A stretch of 64,000 nucleotides of DNA from JAKVCB01 sp965243695 (GTDB lineage: Bacteria > Planctomycetota > Planctomycetia > Pirellulales > Lacipirellulaceae), in assembly GCA_965243695.1 (NCBI GenBank), contig CBDEWC010000009.1, positions 186,001 through 250,000 on the forward strand. The letters are read 5' to 3'. Below the pieces are notes generated by a model. The model was not told where the DNA came from. It made no database searches and was given only the letters and a program-made list of their open reading frames with translations. Each line of letters opens with the position of its first letter. Within the stretch, counting starts at the first letter, position 1. Shown in pieces: positions 36,265 through 45,192 of the stretch. A program made the position numbers and the translations under genes.

Positions 36265-36480
36265 GCTATGCCTTGCCCTGCGAGAGGATGTGCCTCGGGA
36301 TGACCTCTGGCAGGATTCTATAGTGGGCCGAACCAGACTCAACCAATGACCCTATTTCTCAAGGAAACTGGGTGTCACCACAGGGCGCCATGCAGAATGC
36401 GACCCGTGGTACGCAGAATGGGCGGAATCGATACCGAGCTTGGCGAGCTCATCACCCTTGTTAACTGGAAAATAACGGGT
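36265..36480 (+). pseudogene. Tyrosine recombinase 3'-end relic
   Basis: The DNA resembles 58140-58320: GAGAGGATGTGCCTC, AGTGGGCCGAACCAGACTC and the late block ACCGAGCTTGGCGAGCTCAT have counterparts there in the same order. In planctomycete integrase genes the reading frame often ends with a VGxTxLE segment and then a DPDLxELI block; degenerate versions of both are seen. Frames are broken, so this is a relic only. Confidence 0.4.
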
Positions 36481-36611
36481 CAGAAAAACTGTGGCGATTC
36501 ACGTCTGGATCAACTGCTTAAGACAACGAGTTGTATGCGGAGGATGGGGAGGCTACAATTCCCATAACTACTATGGCATTAATTCTAATTTGATTTTTAA
36601 GGAGTGTGCTA

Positions 36612-37307
36612 ATGCGATTGTCAGCTGTCGGTTTTTGTTTTTTTATCTTGTGGTCCAGCCCTCTTGTCCAGGCGGGCAGCTACGTGAAAACTGACGGGAT
36701 GACCGTCAGTCCTCTTTTGACAACCAGTGGAAATCCTCACGCTTACAGCGGAGCCATTAGCACCGGCCATTATTTAGGGGATGCCAACCTTCAGTCGGCG
36801 AACCTGCAGGATGCGGAACTTTCTGGTTTGAACGCCAAGAGGGCAGATTTTTCTGGCTCCGACCTGAAAAGAGCGCACTTTAACAGCACCTATATGGAAC
36901 GTGTAAAATTCGTCGGTGCAGTGCTGGTTGACGCCGATCTCACCAACGCCAACCTGCTACGCGGAGATTTTACCAATGCAGACTTAAAGAGGGCGAAGTT
37001 CAATAATGTCAATCTGCACTTCGCCAACTTCACGGGAGCAAATCTCGTCGGGACGGACCTGACCGGTGCAAACCTGCATAGCGCCTGGTTGGATAATGCG
37101 ACCTTTGATCGTGGCACAACGCTCTACGGTGGCCAAACGGTTAGTGAACTAGGTTTCAATGTAGGCGATTTAGAGAGTTTTCTTACTGACCAACAAAGCG
37201 CGCAGAGTGCGGCGAATCTGACGCTCGTTCCTGAGGCGAGCACGCTATTGCTCGCAGTGATTGGACTTGTTGTCTGGGGGCTGACTCGGACGGAATCCTT
37301 TACGTAA
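36612..37307 (+). CDS. Pentapeptide-repeat PEP-CTERM protein
   Basis: The start is ATG 36612, with AAGGAG 8 bases upstream (a GTG two codons earlier is less likely). The 231-residue product has a signal peptide (ending PLVQA), the family head SYVKTDGMTVSPLLTTSGNP, about 20 pentapeptides (about 55-160, less regular than in the 16-kb copy and with Phe or Leu centres), the module FDRGTTLYGGQTVSELGFN, and a C-terminal signal LVPEASTLLLAVIGLVVWGL. Here the Pro of PEP is replaced (PEA), a relaxed version of the motif. A beta-helix surface protein is expected; the function is unknown. Confidence 0.88.
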   Translation: MRLSAVGFCFFILWSSPLVQAGSYVKTDGMTVSPLLTTSGNPHAYSGAISTGHYLGDANLQSANLQDAELSGLNAKRADFSGSDLKRAHFNSTYMERVKFVGAVLVDADLTNANLLRGDFTNADLKRAKFNNVNLHFANFTGANLVGTDLTGANLHSAWLDNATFDRGTTLYGGQTVSELGFNVGDLESFLTDQQSAQSAANLTLVPEASTLLLAVIGLVVWGLTRTESFT

Positions 37308-37504
37308 CCAAGATTCAGTCCGTCACCCCGGTCGTACCGTGCTCCCAGTTCCTGGGTGGCCCCGTTTGTCCGTTTTAGAGTGTGGAGAAGATGGCCACCC
37401 TCTTGTGCGCTTTCCAAGAGGGTTACTGCCAGCTTGCGTGTAACAGGTCGGTCAGTGGTTTGACAACCGGTTGGTAACAGGGAACCTCGATCAGGTTGTG
37501 CTCT

Positions 37505-38037
37505 TCAGGACATTCGCTCTTCCGTCAGGTACTGCACCGCCTTTGGGCGCCAAGCCGGCACTGACCAGGAGATGGGGTCGTCGTTGATATCTACCTTGAA
37601 AGCACCGTGGAATACTTTGCCGAAAGACCGTGTATGGTACCCGTGATTCTGGAAATGCTGTGGCAGCGTGATCGCATCAGGCAGGGCTTTGCGAAAGCTG
37701 CGTCGGTTGTCAAACACCATGTGTGGTTCAGGTCTGCGGCCTGTCAGCACAGAAGCGCGCGACGGTCCGCAGGAAGCGATCTGGCAGTACGCCCGTCGAA
37801 AAACCATGCCTGAGCTGGCCAGCTGGTCAATGTTCGGCGTTTTCACCGACGAGTCACTATAGCAGCCGAGGTTGGGCGCAGATCGTCGACTGCGATGAAC
37901 AGTACGTTCTGCCGCTGATCAGCGCGAGTGGGGTCATCTCCGTGGGCGGATTCGCTGATGCCAGCCAGCACGTTAAGAATGACGATCAGGGTGAAGATGA
38001 TCACCTTAGGCAGGGAATCGAACTCAGGCAACTCCAT
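37505..38037 (-). pseudogene. Truncated and frameshifted sulfatase
   Basis: From ATG 38037 a signal peptide (VIIFTLIVILNVLAGISESA) leads into NVLFIAVDDLRPT, the start of type I sulfatases of the iduronate-2-sulfatase type. One base is missing near 37866: the next codons read GCYSDSSVKTPNIDQLASSG only after a shift. The second frame (37505-37846) holds the formylglycine motif CGPSRASVLTGRRP and ends at SWSVPAWRPKAVQYL, where family members are only about a third complete. The missing two thirds are not found downstream. The gene is therefore dead by both frameshift and truncation. Confidence 0.88.
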
Positions 38038-38221
38038 CACAGATGGTCCGCTTCGGGTATTCACCTTCGAGACCAGCTGATTGGTTCGAATGTTTTCCAG
38101 GATGCAATGGATCTTCGTGGCGCTAATGAATAGAGCCGATCGGATCATTGTGAACAACCTTACTTTCTTCAACAAATGGTCGTTAGCGTTACCATGAATT
38201 GCTAGAGCACACTTCAAAACG

Positions 38222-39379
38222 TTAGCTGAAGTCGCCAGCTTTCGCGACGGGTGCGGAAAAACCACAGCTGTGGTGAGTTTGACCACCGGTGATTGGAGTC
38301 TTAAACCGGCGTCGATAACCGCCAGCGTTGGTCAGGGCCAAGAGGGCCAGCAGCCCGGTGGTAGGTTCGGGGACTGCCAAGAGTTGCATGGGACTTGGGC
38401 ACACCGCATTTGGCACGAGCGACTCAGCCTGATTTCGATGCGAGAGTGTCCACGCGTCGTTGGGAAAGTACGCGGCCGCCTGCCAGTCTACGTGGATGCG
38501 ATTTCCGGGCCAGGTTCGGACCGGTGGGGTTGAGTTGCAGTAGTCCGAAGTATGCCCGTTTCTTGGCAAAAACTCTGGCTCGTTTGAAGTCATGACTACA
38601 TAGTTGAAAGATGCCGTGTAAGCCTTCCCCTCGCCTGGATGGTCTTCAAGGTAGGGGAGCGTGCCGTTTTTTCTCGCATATTCTTCCGAGACGATTCCAT
38701 CGACGAGTCCGTTATGCCACAGAAAGCTCGGAAAGTCTTTGATGTGGGCTGTAGCAAATGGGGTAGAGACGTCCAACTTGTCTACCACTTCCATGAAGTC
38801 ACTGTAACTCTGACTGTTAGGATCACTAAGGGGGTTTTCCCCACCCTTAACGGAAACTCCCACAGCGAAAGACGATCCCATCACGGGCCATAGAGGAATA
38901 TTCGGAATTTGCTTCCGGGCAGCCCAGAGGATTGCAGCGGCCTGGCCAGCTGCGTAACCAGGTTTATTATCGTAGTCGCGAGATTCGAGGTCGAGCGTCA
39001 ACACCACGCGGCCCATATCCTCTGTATCGTTGAGGCCAAGCAGCAGCTCGTTGTCGTGCGAGCTGAAGGCATGCTCAAAAATGTCCGCAGGGCTGACTGG
39101 TGGTATTGATGGCTTAAGGCCATCCCACCATTTCGCCAGGTTCGGGGCCTGGACGCCGACCGTATACTTTTCATCGCCTGTCGAGAGTGTGTTGATCTGT
39201 TCTCTCGTGAACTGACCGATGATTCCGCTATTGGCTCGAACGTGGGTTTTATTGCTGACAAGGCTATTGATGTTGGCACTGTTGAGATCCAAAAACCAGA
39301 CGGACTTTGCGGCCGTTACGGCTCTGACTGCCGGTGTGGGCAGGAGCAGAGCGGCAGCTAAGATGGTTAGGCATTTCAT
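38222..39379 (-). CDS. PEP-CTERM exported protein of unknown function
   Basis: The 385-residue product has a signal peptide (KCLTILAAALLLPTPAVRA), a compact alpha/beta-looking body (about 25-300; VWFLDLNSANINSL, VVLTLDLESRDYDN, DKLDVSTPFATAHIKDFPSF) that resembles the barrel part of glycosidase-like proteins, and AVPEPTTGLLALLALTNAGG near residue 340. About 30 residues follow the PEP-CTERM helix, more than usual, so the very end may be a read-through of a damaged stop or a small shift. No catalytic motif is certain. Confidence 0.75.
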   Translation of the reverse strand: MKCLTILAAALLLPTPAVRAVTAAKSVWFLDLNSANINSLVSNKTHVRANSGIIGQFTREQINTLSTGDEKYTVGVQAPNLAKWWDGLKPSIPPVSPADIFEHAFSSHDNELLLGLNDTEDMGRVVLTLDLESRDYDNKPGYAAGQAAAILWAARKQIPNIPLWPVMGSSFAVGVSVKGGENPLSDPNSQSYSDFMEVVDKLDVSTPFATAHIKDFPSFLWHNGLVDGIVSEEYARKNGTLPYLEDHPGEGKAYTASFNYVVMTSNEPEFLPRNGHTSDYCNSTPPVRTWPGNRIHVDWQAAAYFPNDAWTLSHRNQAESLVPNAVCPSPMQLLAVPEPTTGLLALLALTNAGGYRRRFKTPITGGQTHHSCGFSAPVAKAGDFS

Positions 39380-39477
39380 CGGTGTGGTTCCATGGAAGGG
39401 GTGTTGTGGGAGATCATTGGTACACGACGAAGTACGACCGTCGAGTACGGCCTGCCCCCGGGCCGGGTAAAAAGTGG

Positions 39478-40362
39478 TTAAGGAGACAAGGGGATAGGTC
39501 TGGCCACACGAAAACCAATAAGGTGGTAACGGCTGTTCGGTTGGATGCTGTAGCGGTCGGCAGTACGGACGACTTTCGGAGGAGAGCCGAACGCCCCGCC
39601 ACGCAACACACGGCCACCATCGCCTGAGGCAGGGCCTGTCGGGTTGCGGCTTACCACCCCCAGTCCCTCATAATTACCATACCTATCCTGGCACCACTCC
39701 TTCACGTTGCCGTGCATGTCAAAAAGGCCCCAAGCGTTCGGTTTTAACTTGCCGACCGGATGCGGAGTGTCATTCGATAGGAGGACATTGGGGTTGTTGC
39801 GGTTGCCGTTGTACCATGCGTACTCGCCAACCCGGGATTGGTCATCCCCAAAGCTGTAAGTGGTAGTCGTGCCCGCGCGGCAGGCGTATTCCCACTCGGC
39901 TTCCGTCGGCAGGCGATATCCCCCCCCCTCCTGATCGCTCAGCTTGTGGAAAAACTCTACCGCATCGTCCCAACTCACCGTCTCCACCGGTTTGGCCCCG
40001 TCTTTGCTGCGGCTGGGATTGTCACTCATCACCCGCTCGTACTGAGCTTGCGTCACTTCATGCACACTCAAATAAAACGGTTTTGTAATCTTTACGAAAT
40101 GCTGGGTTTCGTCGTCATCACGTCCAAGTTCTGACTTCGGGCTCCCCATCAAAAACTCACCCGGCGGGATCAGGTTGAATTTCATGCCGACCGAGTCCGT
40201 GATTTGGACAGGCGCGCCAAGGTGGTCGGACCAGGCTTTTTGATGGGCCTTGGCTTGTTCGCTACCAAACGGAGTAACGGCAAGCGGTGGATCTGCTTCC
40301 GCCTGACGACCGGCAAGGCATAACAGCACCAAGCCTACCCACAGATACGACAATCGGTTCAT
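39478..40362 (-). CDS. Exported SUMF1/FGE-like protein, module copy A
   Basis: A 294-residue protein with a signal peptide (1-23, ending RQAEA) and a SUMF1 domain (about 56-290): GMKFNLIPPGEFLMGSP, YRLPTEAEWEYACRAG (149-164), NAWGLFDMHGNVKEWCQD (209-226) and RVLRGGAF (251-258). True formylglycine-generating enzymes carry two Cys just after the RGG motif; here that stretch has none, so sulfatase activation is unlikely and a binding or other role must be assumed. Sister genes lie at 55437 and 58490, and a decayed one at 2439. A PEP-CTERM tail remnant lies 143 bp upstream on the same strand, as in the sisters. Confidence 0.9.
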   Translation of the reverse strand: MNRLSYLWVGLVLLCLAGRQAEADPPLAVTPFGSEQAKAHQKAWSDHLGAPVQITDSVGMKFNLIPPGEFLMGSPKSELGRDDDETQHFVKITKPFYLSVHEVTQAQYERVMSDNPSRSKDGAKPVETVSWDDAVEFFHKLSDQEGGGYRLPTEAEWEYACRAGTTTTYSFGDDQSRVGEYAWYNGNRNNPNVLLSNDTPHPVGKLKPNAWGLFDMHGNVKEWCQDRYGNYEGLGVVSRNPTGPASGDGGRVLRGGAFGSPPKVVRTADRYSIQPNSRYHLIGFRVARPIPLSP

Positions 40363-40505
40363 CTCGCCCCCATTGTAAACGTGTTACCATCGGCCACATC
40401 CAGCGTGTTCTATCCTATCCTGCCTGGCATGTGTCATCCACCGGATCGGCATAGCGACCGTTTAAATTCCAACTACTCCCCGATCAGGTTCCTGACGGAG
40501 TTACC

Positions 40506-40757
40506 TCACCCGCACCGCACTCGAAGCGGTGCGGCTACCAGGGCCAAGAGGGCTAAGAGCAGGGTGGCGGGTTCTGGGACAGCAGTCGCACCTTCTGAAC
40601 CGGTCGCTAGAGCTTCAAAGTTGGTTTTCGAGAGTAGGTAGTCAGCCTCGACTACCGTTGCTGCTCCTGAGCCATTGCCGTTAAGGGCGAAAGAAGCCGG
40701 TTCCGCGCCGCGCACTCTATTGGCACAGCTTTGGCCGCACCCAGGGGTGCAGAGCAC
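40506..40757 (-). pseudogene. PEP-CTERM gene remnant, 3' end only
   Basis: The 83-residue frame keeps a worn dockerin-like segment (NGNGSGAATVVEADYLLSKT) and a perfect sorting tail (TAVPEPATLLLALLALVAAP then LRVRCG), with no signal peptide and no upstream domain. The first residues look non-coding. The tail is nearly identical in DNA to those at 51770, 56552 and 57409. It lies directly upstream of the SUMF1 gene and is part of the repeated module. Confidence 0.7.
40510..40534 (-). repeat. PEP-CTERM tail palindrome, copy 2
   Basis: This is a perfect inverted repeat, CCGCACCGC-ACTCGAA-GCGGTGCGG. In the minus frame it encodes the final APLRVRCG residues of the sorting tail. Confidence 0.92.
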
Positions 40758-40770
40758 CCTGGGACGTCGT

Positions 40771-41979
40771 TCAGCCCAACTGCAGTTTATCCAGATACCA
40801 CTCAGTGAACCAATCGATGGCAGTTTCAGTCAGTCCATGCGGACCAGGTTGGTAGCGGCTGGAGTTTACACCCGCCTGGTTATTTTCACACAACGCGATG
40901 TCCTGTTGCATCGTAACCTTCCAGAAGGCGGTCAACCGTTGCAACTCGTAATCTACTCCCTTAACGGCGTCGGGGTGCACCCACCAGAATGCACGCACCT
41001 CAGTAGTGGTTGGCCCTGATGGCATCATCGAAATGCCCCAGGCGTAGTCGCCGGGCGCCTCGAACCAGAAGTTGGGCCGGATCACCAGAACCAACGCACC
41101 CACATCGCGCTCGGAGAAACTTCCCATCAGCGGCGCGACGGGCTGGCCGTCCGGGCTTTGACTGACAAATCCCTTATTCAGAACGATGCGGCTGGAATCG
41201 TGCACCGGATCGTCGGCAGAGGAGATGGGACTGCATTCCAGGCCGATCTGGCGCCACCGTTTCATGCAGGTTTCTCTAATCGTGTTGGCTTGCGCTGCCC
41301 CCTCGGCCGTTTCCTGCTCGCGCGGGGTGTTCATGATGTGGCTGTATTCGGCATGGCCGGCCAGGCAGTGATAGCACTCGAGGAAATTTTCAGTGAATAA
41401 CTTCCAATTGGCGTTGATCGTATAATGTTCGGACCATGCCGTCTTAGCACGTTCCAGCCCTTGCTGTTGCAAACGCGGGCCAAAGTCACTCTGAATCTGA
41501 TCAAAGGGTGGAGGCGTATCAGCCATACAGATGAAGATCAGTCCGTTGAGCACACGCACGTGCACACTGTGCAGGCCGAACCTGGACTTATCGAAGTTGT
41601 CCTCAAACAACCGCGCGGTCTTCAGCGCGCCGTCCAATTGATAAACCCATTGATGGTACGGGCACACTAGAGTCCGAACATGTCCTGACGACTCCAAGCA
41701 GATCTGCGATCCCCGATGACGACAAACATTGAAGTGGCCGTGAATGGAGCCATCTTCACCACGAACGATGATGATTGATTCTGTGCCAGCTACAAAGGTG
41801 AAGTAGTCTCCCGGCTGCTTGATTTGACTGATGTGGCCGACAAATAACCATTGGGACATGAAGATGTACTTCATGTCCAACTCAAAAATGAGTCGATCGA
41901 CATAGAATGGCTGCGCCATCGACCAGCCAGGCTGGTGAGTGCTTACTAATTCTTCGATGTCCTCAGTTTTTAGACGCAT
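40771..41979 (-). CDS. Rieske-type ring-hydroxylating oxygenase alpha subunit
   Basis: From ATG 41979 (AGGA upstream) the 402-residue protein has a Rieske centre, Cys86-His88 (NVCRHRGSQ) and Cys106-His109 (LVCPYHQWVY), and the mononuclear iron site begins at His204 and His209 in ENFLECYHCLAGHAEYSH. This is the large subunit of an aromatic-ring dioxygenase or a demethylase-type monooxygenase (for example of betaine-like compounds). A reductase is not encoded nearby. The frame open to 42039 adds 20 residues of no family match. It lies 13 bp upstream of the PEP-CTERM remnant. Confidence 0.93.
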   Translation of the reverse strand: MRLKTEDIEELVSTHQPGWSMAQPFYVDRLIFELDMKYIFMSQWLFVGHISQIKQPGDYFTFVAGTESIIIVRGEDGSIHGHFNVCRHRGSQICLESSGHVRTLVCPYHQWVYQLDGALKTARLFEDNFDKSRFGLHSVHVRVLNGLIFICMADTPPPFDQIQSDFGPRLQQQGLERAKTAWSEHYTINANWKLFTENFLECYHCLAGHAEYSHIMNTPREQETAEGAAQANTIRETCMKRWRQIGLECSPISSADDPVHDSSRIVLNKGFVSQSPDGQPVAPLMGSFSERDVGALVLVIRPNFWFEAPGDYAWGISMMPSGPTTTEVRAFWWVHPDAVKGVDYELQRLTAFWKVTMQQDIALCENNQAGVNSSRYQPGPHGLTETAIDWFTEWYLDKLQLG

Positions 41980-42049
41980 TGTAAATCCTGTCCTAGATAT
42001 CAGAAGAAAACCGGTCACCGCACGCGCGTACTGAGTCACCTGAGTAGCA

Positions 42050-42288
42050 AAACGGCTGGATACCGGATTCCCGAACTGACAACCTCACCGATCCATTCGG
42101 GTGTCAGCGAGAGGGCCAACCAGCCTCACTCTGGCCTGGTCTTCGACTCGGGCACCGCGAACTCGTTTCTATTTCTCACCTCAGACGGAGGCGGTGCCGA
42201 GGTAAAGCTGAAGGCATGTTTTATGAACAAGGCGGAGAAGATATTTTTCCAGCGCACCTATCGGCTCAGCGAGCTAAAAAAGAAATGA
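42050..42288 (+). pseudogene. C-terminal fragment of an unknown protein
   Basis: A plus-strand frame without a start codon reads GLVFDSGTANSFLFLTSDGG, then KLKACFMNKAEKIFFQRTYR and LSELKKK, ending at TGA 42286-42288. The composition is clearly protein-like, with a basic end. No signal or full domain is present. It fills the otherwise empty gap between the Rieske and Ldh genes. I do not recognise the family. Confidence 0.35.
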
Positions 42289-42354
42289 AACGGGGTTCCT
42301 TGTCGTTGGATCCAACTCGCTGTTGCAGCGATCTGGAGCCATCGTGAGCACCTT

Positions 42355-43410
42355 TCAACACGTTGGAGGGATGGCGATGCCCACCTCGTTGGCGGTGTCG
42401 ACGATCGTTTGCCAGGTGCCGTTGGGAAACGGAATTCCCTCCCGCTCGCGCACCTCACGAGTACGAATTTCCATTTCACCTGGAATCAAAATCTCGTCCG
42501 TTTGTTCGTCGGTCCGCACGGATTTTACAGCCGCAAAGTACGCATCCACGCTACTTCGAAAAGTGTCGACGTCGACGAATCGAGCGACGTCGATCGCGAT
42601 CAGGAATGTTCCATTGCCTTCAATATAGTCATCCTGGTAAGCAGCACCGTATCCGGTGAGAATGCCCGCAAGGACTTCGGCCATCAATGCCAGGGCATAG
42701 CCCTTGTGGTTACCGAAAGGCCGCATGGCCCCGATGATCTCCAGATCGAGTGTCATGAATTCAGCCGGATCGGTGGTTGCCCGGCCGTCCTTGTCATACA
42801 CCCAATGATCAGGGATTGATTCGTCGTTTTGCAAGGCCATCACGACCTTGCCAGCCGCGGCGACCGCCGTGGAGATGTCGGTAACCAACGGCGGGCGCGA
42901 TTTTCCCGGAACACCAAATCCCATTGGGTTGGTCGCCATGACACGTTGGGTCCCGCCAAATGGCGCCATCAAGCCCCCACGCGGACCGGCACTACACCAC
43001 ATCAGTCCGATCAGCCCTTCGTCGACGATCCTTTTCACGTAACCCCACAATGCTCCCACGTGATTGCAGTTGGTAACACCGACGGCGCCGATACCCAGCG
43101 CGTTGGCATTCTCGATGACATGTCCCACCGCTTCGTTGGCACTATGCATGCCAAAACTGCGGTTTCCGTTCAGCAGCGCCGTCGGGCCCTCGCTCCGCAC
43201 AACGTGCGGTCTTGCGTCCGGGATAATCTTGCCGGAACGAATGTCACTTACAAAGCGCGGTACTTGCAGGCAGCCGTGCGAATCGTGCCCGACCAAATTG
43301 GTTTCGACCTGGTAGTCAGCCACAGCGCGTGAGATATCCGGAGGTGTGCCCAGTTTATCGTAAATGGCGCTGGCGAGTTGTCGCAACGACTGGTGGTTGA
43401 TTGTAGGCAT
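42355..43410 (-). CDS. Ldh family (malate/lactate/ureidoglycolate-type) dehydrogenase
   Basis: A 351-residue NAD(P)-dependent oxidoreductase of the type-2 malate/L-lactate dehydrogenase family (LdhB/DpkA/AllD fold). HDSHGCLQVPRF (about 43-54), GVTNCNHVGALWGYV and ATNPMGFGVPG are typical, and the catalytic His is in NHVGALW or HDSHG by family analogy. Members reduce or oxidise 2-keto/hydroxy acids in the cytoplasm. ATG 43410 is preferred over a TTG at 43425. The length is typical. It could serve the keto-acid end of sugar-acid breakdown, but no operon links it to the dehydratase genes. Confidence 0.93.
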   Translation of the reverse strand: MPTINHQSLRQLASAIYDKLGTPPDISRAVADYQVETNLVGHDSHGCLQVPRFVSDIRSGKIIPDARPHVVRSEGPTALLNGNRSFGMHSANEAVGHVIENANALGIGAVGVTNCNHVGALWGYVKRIVDEGLIGLMWCSAGPRGGLMAPFGGTQRVMATNPMGFGVPGKSRPPLVTDISTAVAAAGKVVMALQNDESIPDHWVYDKDGRATTDPAEFMTLDLEIIGAMRPFGNHKGYALALMAEVLAGILTGYGAAYQDDYIEGNGTFLIAIDVARFVDVDTFRSSVDAYFAAVKSVRTDEQTDEILIPGEMEIRTREVREREGIPFPNGTWQTIVDTANEVGIAIPPTC

Positions 43411-43750
43411 GTTTCGTGTAGGCAAATCTTGGGCTTAGTGAAGTTTCCTTTGTTTTCCGATTCGGCATGTGGCACAAACCGCCCGCAGCTTCGCACACTT
43501 CAGGTAGGCTACGGTTAAAGCTGAGTACCTTGCCGTCCTCAAGGAGCTGCGCAAAGCGACGGCACGCATACGTCGAAAAGACAGGATAGCGCAGGTGCTC
43601 GACGGCGCCAACCGGTTGGCCACAGAGTAGGGCGATCTTCACGTCGGACCTGGCCATGGTAGTTGATGGGTAAGCGAATCGAGAGGGAAGGACCGCTAAA
43701 AATAGAGGTGTCGCGCCGAAGCCCCGCGCCCTGTTGGATAAGGTTAAGCG
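43411..43750. other. Gap with one undecided small frame
   Basis: A minus-strand frame from ATG 43658 (MARSDVKIALLCGQPVG) overlaps the start of the Ldh gene. It has no ribosome binding site and no family I recognise. It is not called as a gene. Confidence 0.35.
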
Positions 43751-44107
43751 AGTTTCGCTCTTGGGTGGTTGCACTTACGGTTGCAGCCGACAAATCCCAC
43801 CAGACCCAGGGCCAACAGTGCCAAGCTCGACGGTTCGGGGATAAAGGTTACCTGACCGTCGTCGACCCTGAAGTGCGAGTTCCTGTGGTGGATGCAGCCT
43901 GACGGACAGTCGCCCCAGGCCCGGATGAAGGTGTAGAATGGCGGATTGGCCTGGATGGTGCTCCCGCCCCAAAGGTAATGAAATCGCAGAAGATGCGTGT
44001 GTCTGGCGTGGCCTCATCGATTCAGGTGAGGTTGGTGGTCACTTGCGCCAAGAGTGTTTCACCTCGGGCGTAACGATCGAGATGGCCGGCGTTGTCGTTG
44101 CGCAATA
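43751..44107 (-). pseudogene. Broken PEP-CTERM gene
   Basis: The 3' part reads DDGQVTFIPEPSSLALLALG then LVGFVGCNRK, an intact PEP-CTERM signal, ending at TAA about 43751. Upstream, YLWGGSTIQANPPFYTFIRA is in the same frame, but the preceding part (GHLDRYARGETLLAQVTTN and DEATPDTRIF) lies in another frame, with a stop between. No signal peptide remains. The TRIF...WG segment recurs on the opposite strand at 57340-57400. At least one frameshift plus 5' loss makes this a relic. Confidence 0.7.
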
Positions 44108-44157
44108 AATTGGATACTTTACGGGTGACACCCCCCCACCCCGATCAACGAGGCTCT

Positions 44158-44955
44158 ATGCTCAGCAACGAACAATACCAGTACTTCCAGACTTTCGGCT
44201 TTATCATCGTGCGCCAGTTCTTCACCTCCGACGAGGTGAGGACCCTCCGCGAAGAATTCGAGAAAGGCCTTAATCTGGTTTACAAGGACCGCCCGTTCGA
44301 CGGCTCCGAGCGACACTGGGCATCGCAACTGGGTCCCGATACGCCCTTCTACGCCAGCCTGCCTGAGGACGAGCGTTTCTGGTCGATCACCGCGCAGCTC
44401 TACGGCGAAGACGCCTTCGTCGCCAGCACCGACGCCAATCGCTACATCGGTGATACCCCCTGGCATTTCGATCATTTTATTGACCCTGCCGAAGACTGCT
44501 ACGGGGTCAAATTCGTCTTCTACCTTGATCCGGTCGGCCCCGATAGTGGCGCCCTGCGGTTGGTGCCCGGCTCGCACAAGCTTCCCTTGCATGATGACCT
44601 GCGCGAGAAGATGCCGTTGATGGGTTTGAGTGTGGAAGGCGTCCCCTCGTATGCCAGCACCTGCGAGCCGGGCGACGTGCTCGCCTTTGACATGCGCTGC
44701 TGGCACGCCAGCAGCGGCGGGGCCAAGGGGCGCCGCATGAGCAGCTGCTGCTACTATAAAAACCCCGAGACCCCCGAGGAAGAAAAAGGCGCGCGCAAAC
44801 GCGTTGCGCTAAACCGCAGGACAGCGGACGAATACGACCATTCCGACACCCCGATTTTCCATCCCCACTGGGTCGCCAACCACCAAGGCAGCTCCCTGCG
44901 GCAAGGCTGGATCCAACGGCTGGAGGAGTTGGGGTTTTTGCAGCCGGCGGACTGA
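44158..44955 (+). CDS. Phytanoyl-CoA dioxygenase (PhyH) family protein
   Basis: From ATG 44158 (GAGG seven bases upstream) the product has 265 residues. The Fe(II) triad is visible: His103 and Asp105 (PWHFDHF) and His183 (RCWHASSGG). SGALRLVPGSHK (about 130-141) is the family block before the third ligand. A TTG-started extension from 44092 is less likely. The wording is closer to small-molecule hydroxylases than to the 7843-8877 protein, to which it is only distantly related. The substrate is unknown. It has no operon partner. Confidence 0.92.
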   Translation: MLSNEQYQYFQTFGFIIVRQFFTSDEVRTLREEFEKGLNLVYKDRPFDGSERHWASQLGPDTPFYASLPEDERFWSITAQLYGEDAFVASTDANRYIGDTPWHFDHFIDPAEDCYGVKFVFYLDPVGPDSGALRLVPGSHKLPLHDDLREKMPLMGLSVEGVPSYASTCEPGDVLAFDMRCWHASSGGAKGRRMSSCCYYKNPETPEEEKGARKRVALNRRTADEYDHSDTPIFHPHWVANHQGSSLRQGWIQRLEELGFLQPAD

Positions 44956-44957
44956 GC

Positions 44958-45008
44958 GGCAGCGCGGCCTCCAGGAAAACATTCCCCATACGCCGGGGGC
45001 ATCCGGGT
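44958..45008. repeat. Dispersed repeat shared with 57281-57330
   Basis: GCGGCAGC-CGGCC-CCAG-AAAACA-CCCATA and GGGGGCATCC blocks recur in reverse orientation at 57281-57330 with a handful of changes. Both copies lie between genes and next to PEP-CTERM debris. Confidence 0.7.
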
Positions 45009-45030
45009 GGTGGGTCGCAGGCTAGCCCCG

Positions 45031-45155
45031 CTACTCAATCGTCACGACGTCTTCACGCGTTTCCGCAAATGGACCACGGCATGCGCCAATCATTGCGGGC
45101 TGTTCATCCTCCATTCGATGCAGATCGACACGGGTGAACAGCTGCGATGAGCCAC
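45031..45155 (-). pseudogene. RVDLHR relic, second copy
   Basis: An open stretch ending at TAG 45031-45033 reads SSQLFTRVDLHRMEDEQP and ends DVVTIE. The RVDLHR(L/M)ED core matches 36024-36254. It has no start and no domain. Confidence 0.4.
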
Positions 45156-45192
45156 CGCCACGCGGCCTGCACAGGCACCCAGCCACACAACC

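Larger units (their letters stand above)
35612..36611. other. Kilobase of relics between genes
   Basis: The AT-rich part 35700-35870 is the likely promoter zone of the LEPR gene. The rest holds the RVDLHR relic (36024-36254) and a recombinase-tail relic (36265-36480), listed separately. No intact gene is seen. Confidence 0.55.

Noticed and set aside
39478..40362. Annotation as formylglycine-generating (sulfatase-modifying) enzyme
   Set aside because: The Cys pair after RGG is absent here and in the three other SUMF1 proteins, and the only sulfatase in the window is a pseudogene.
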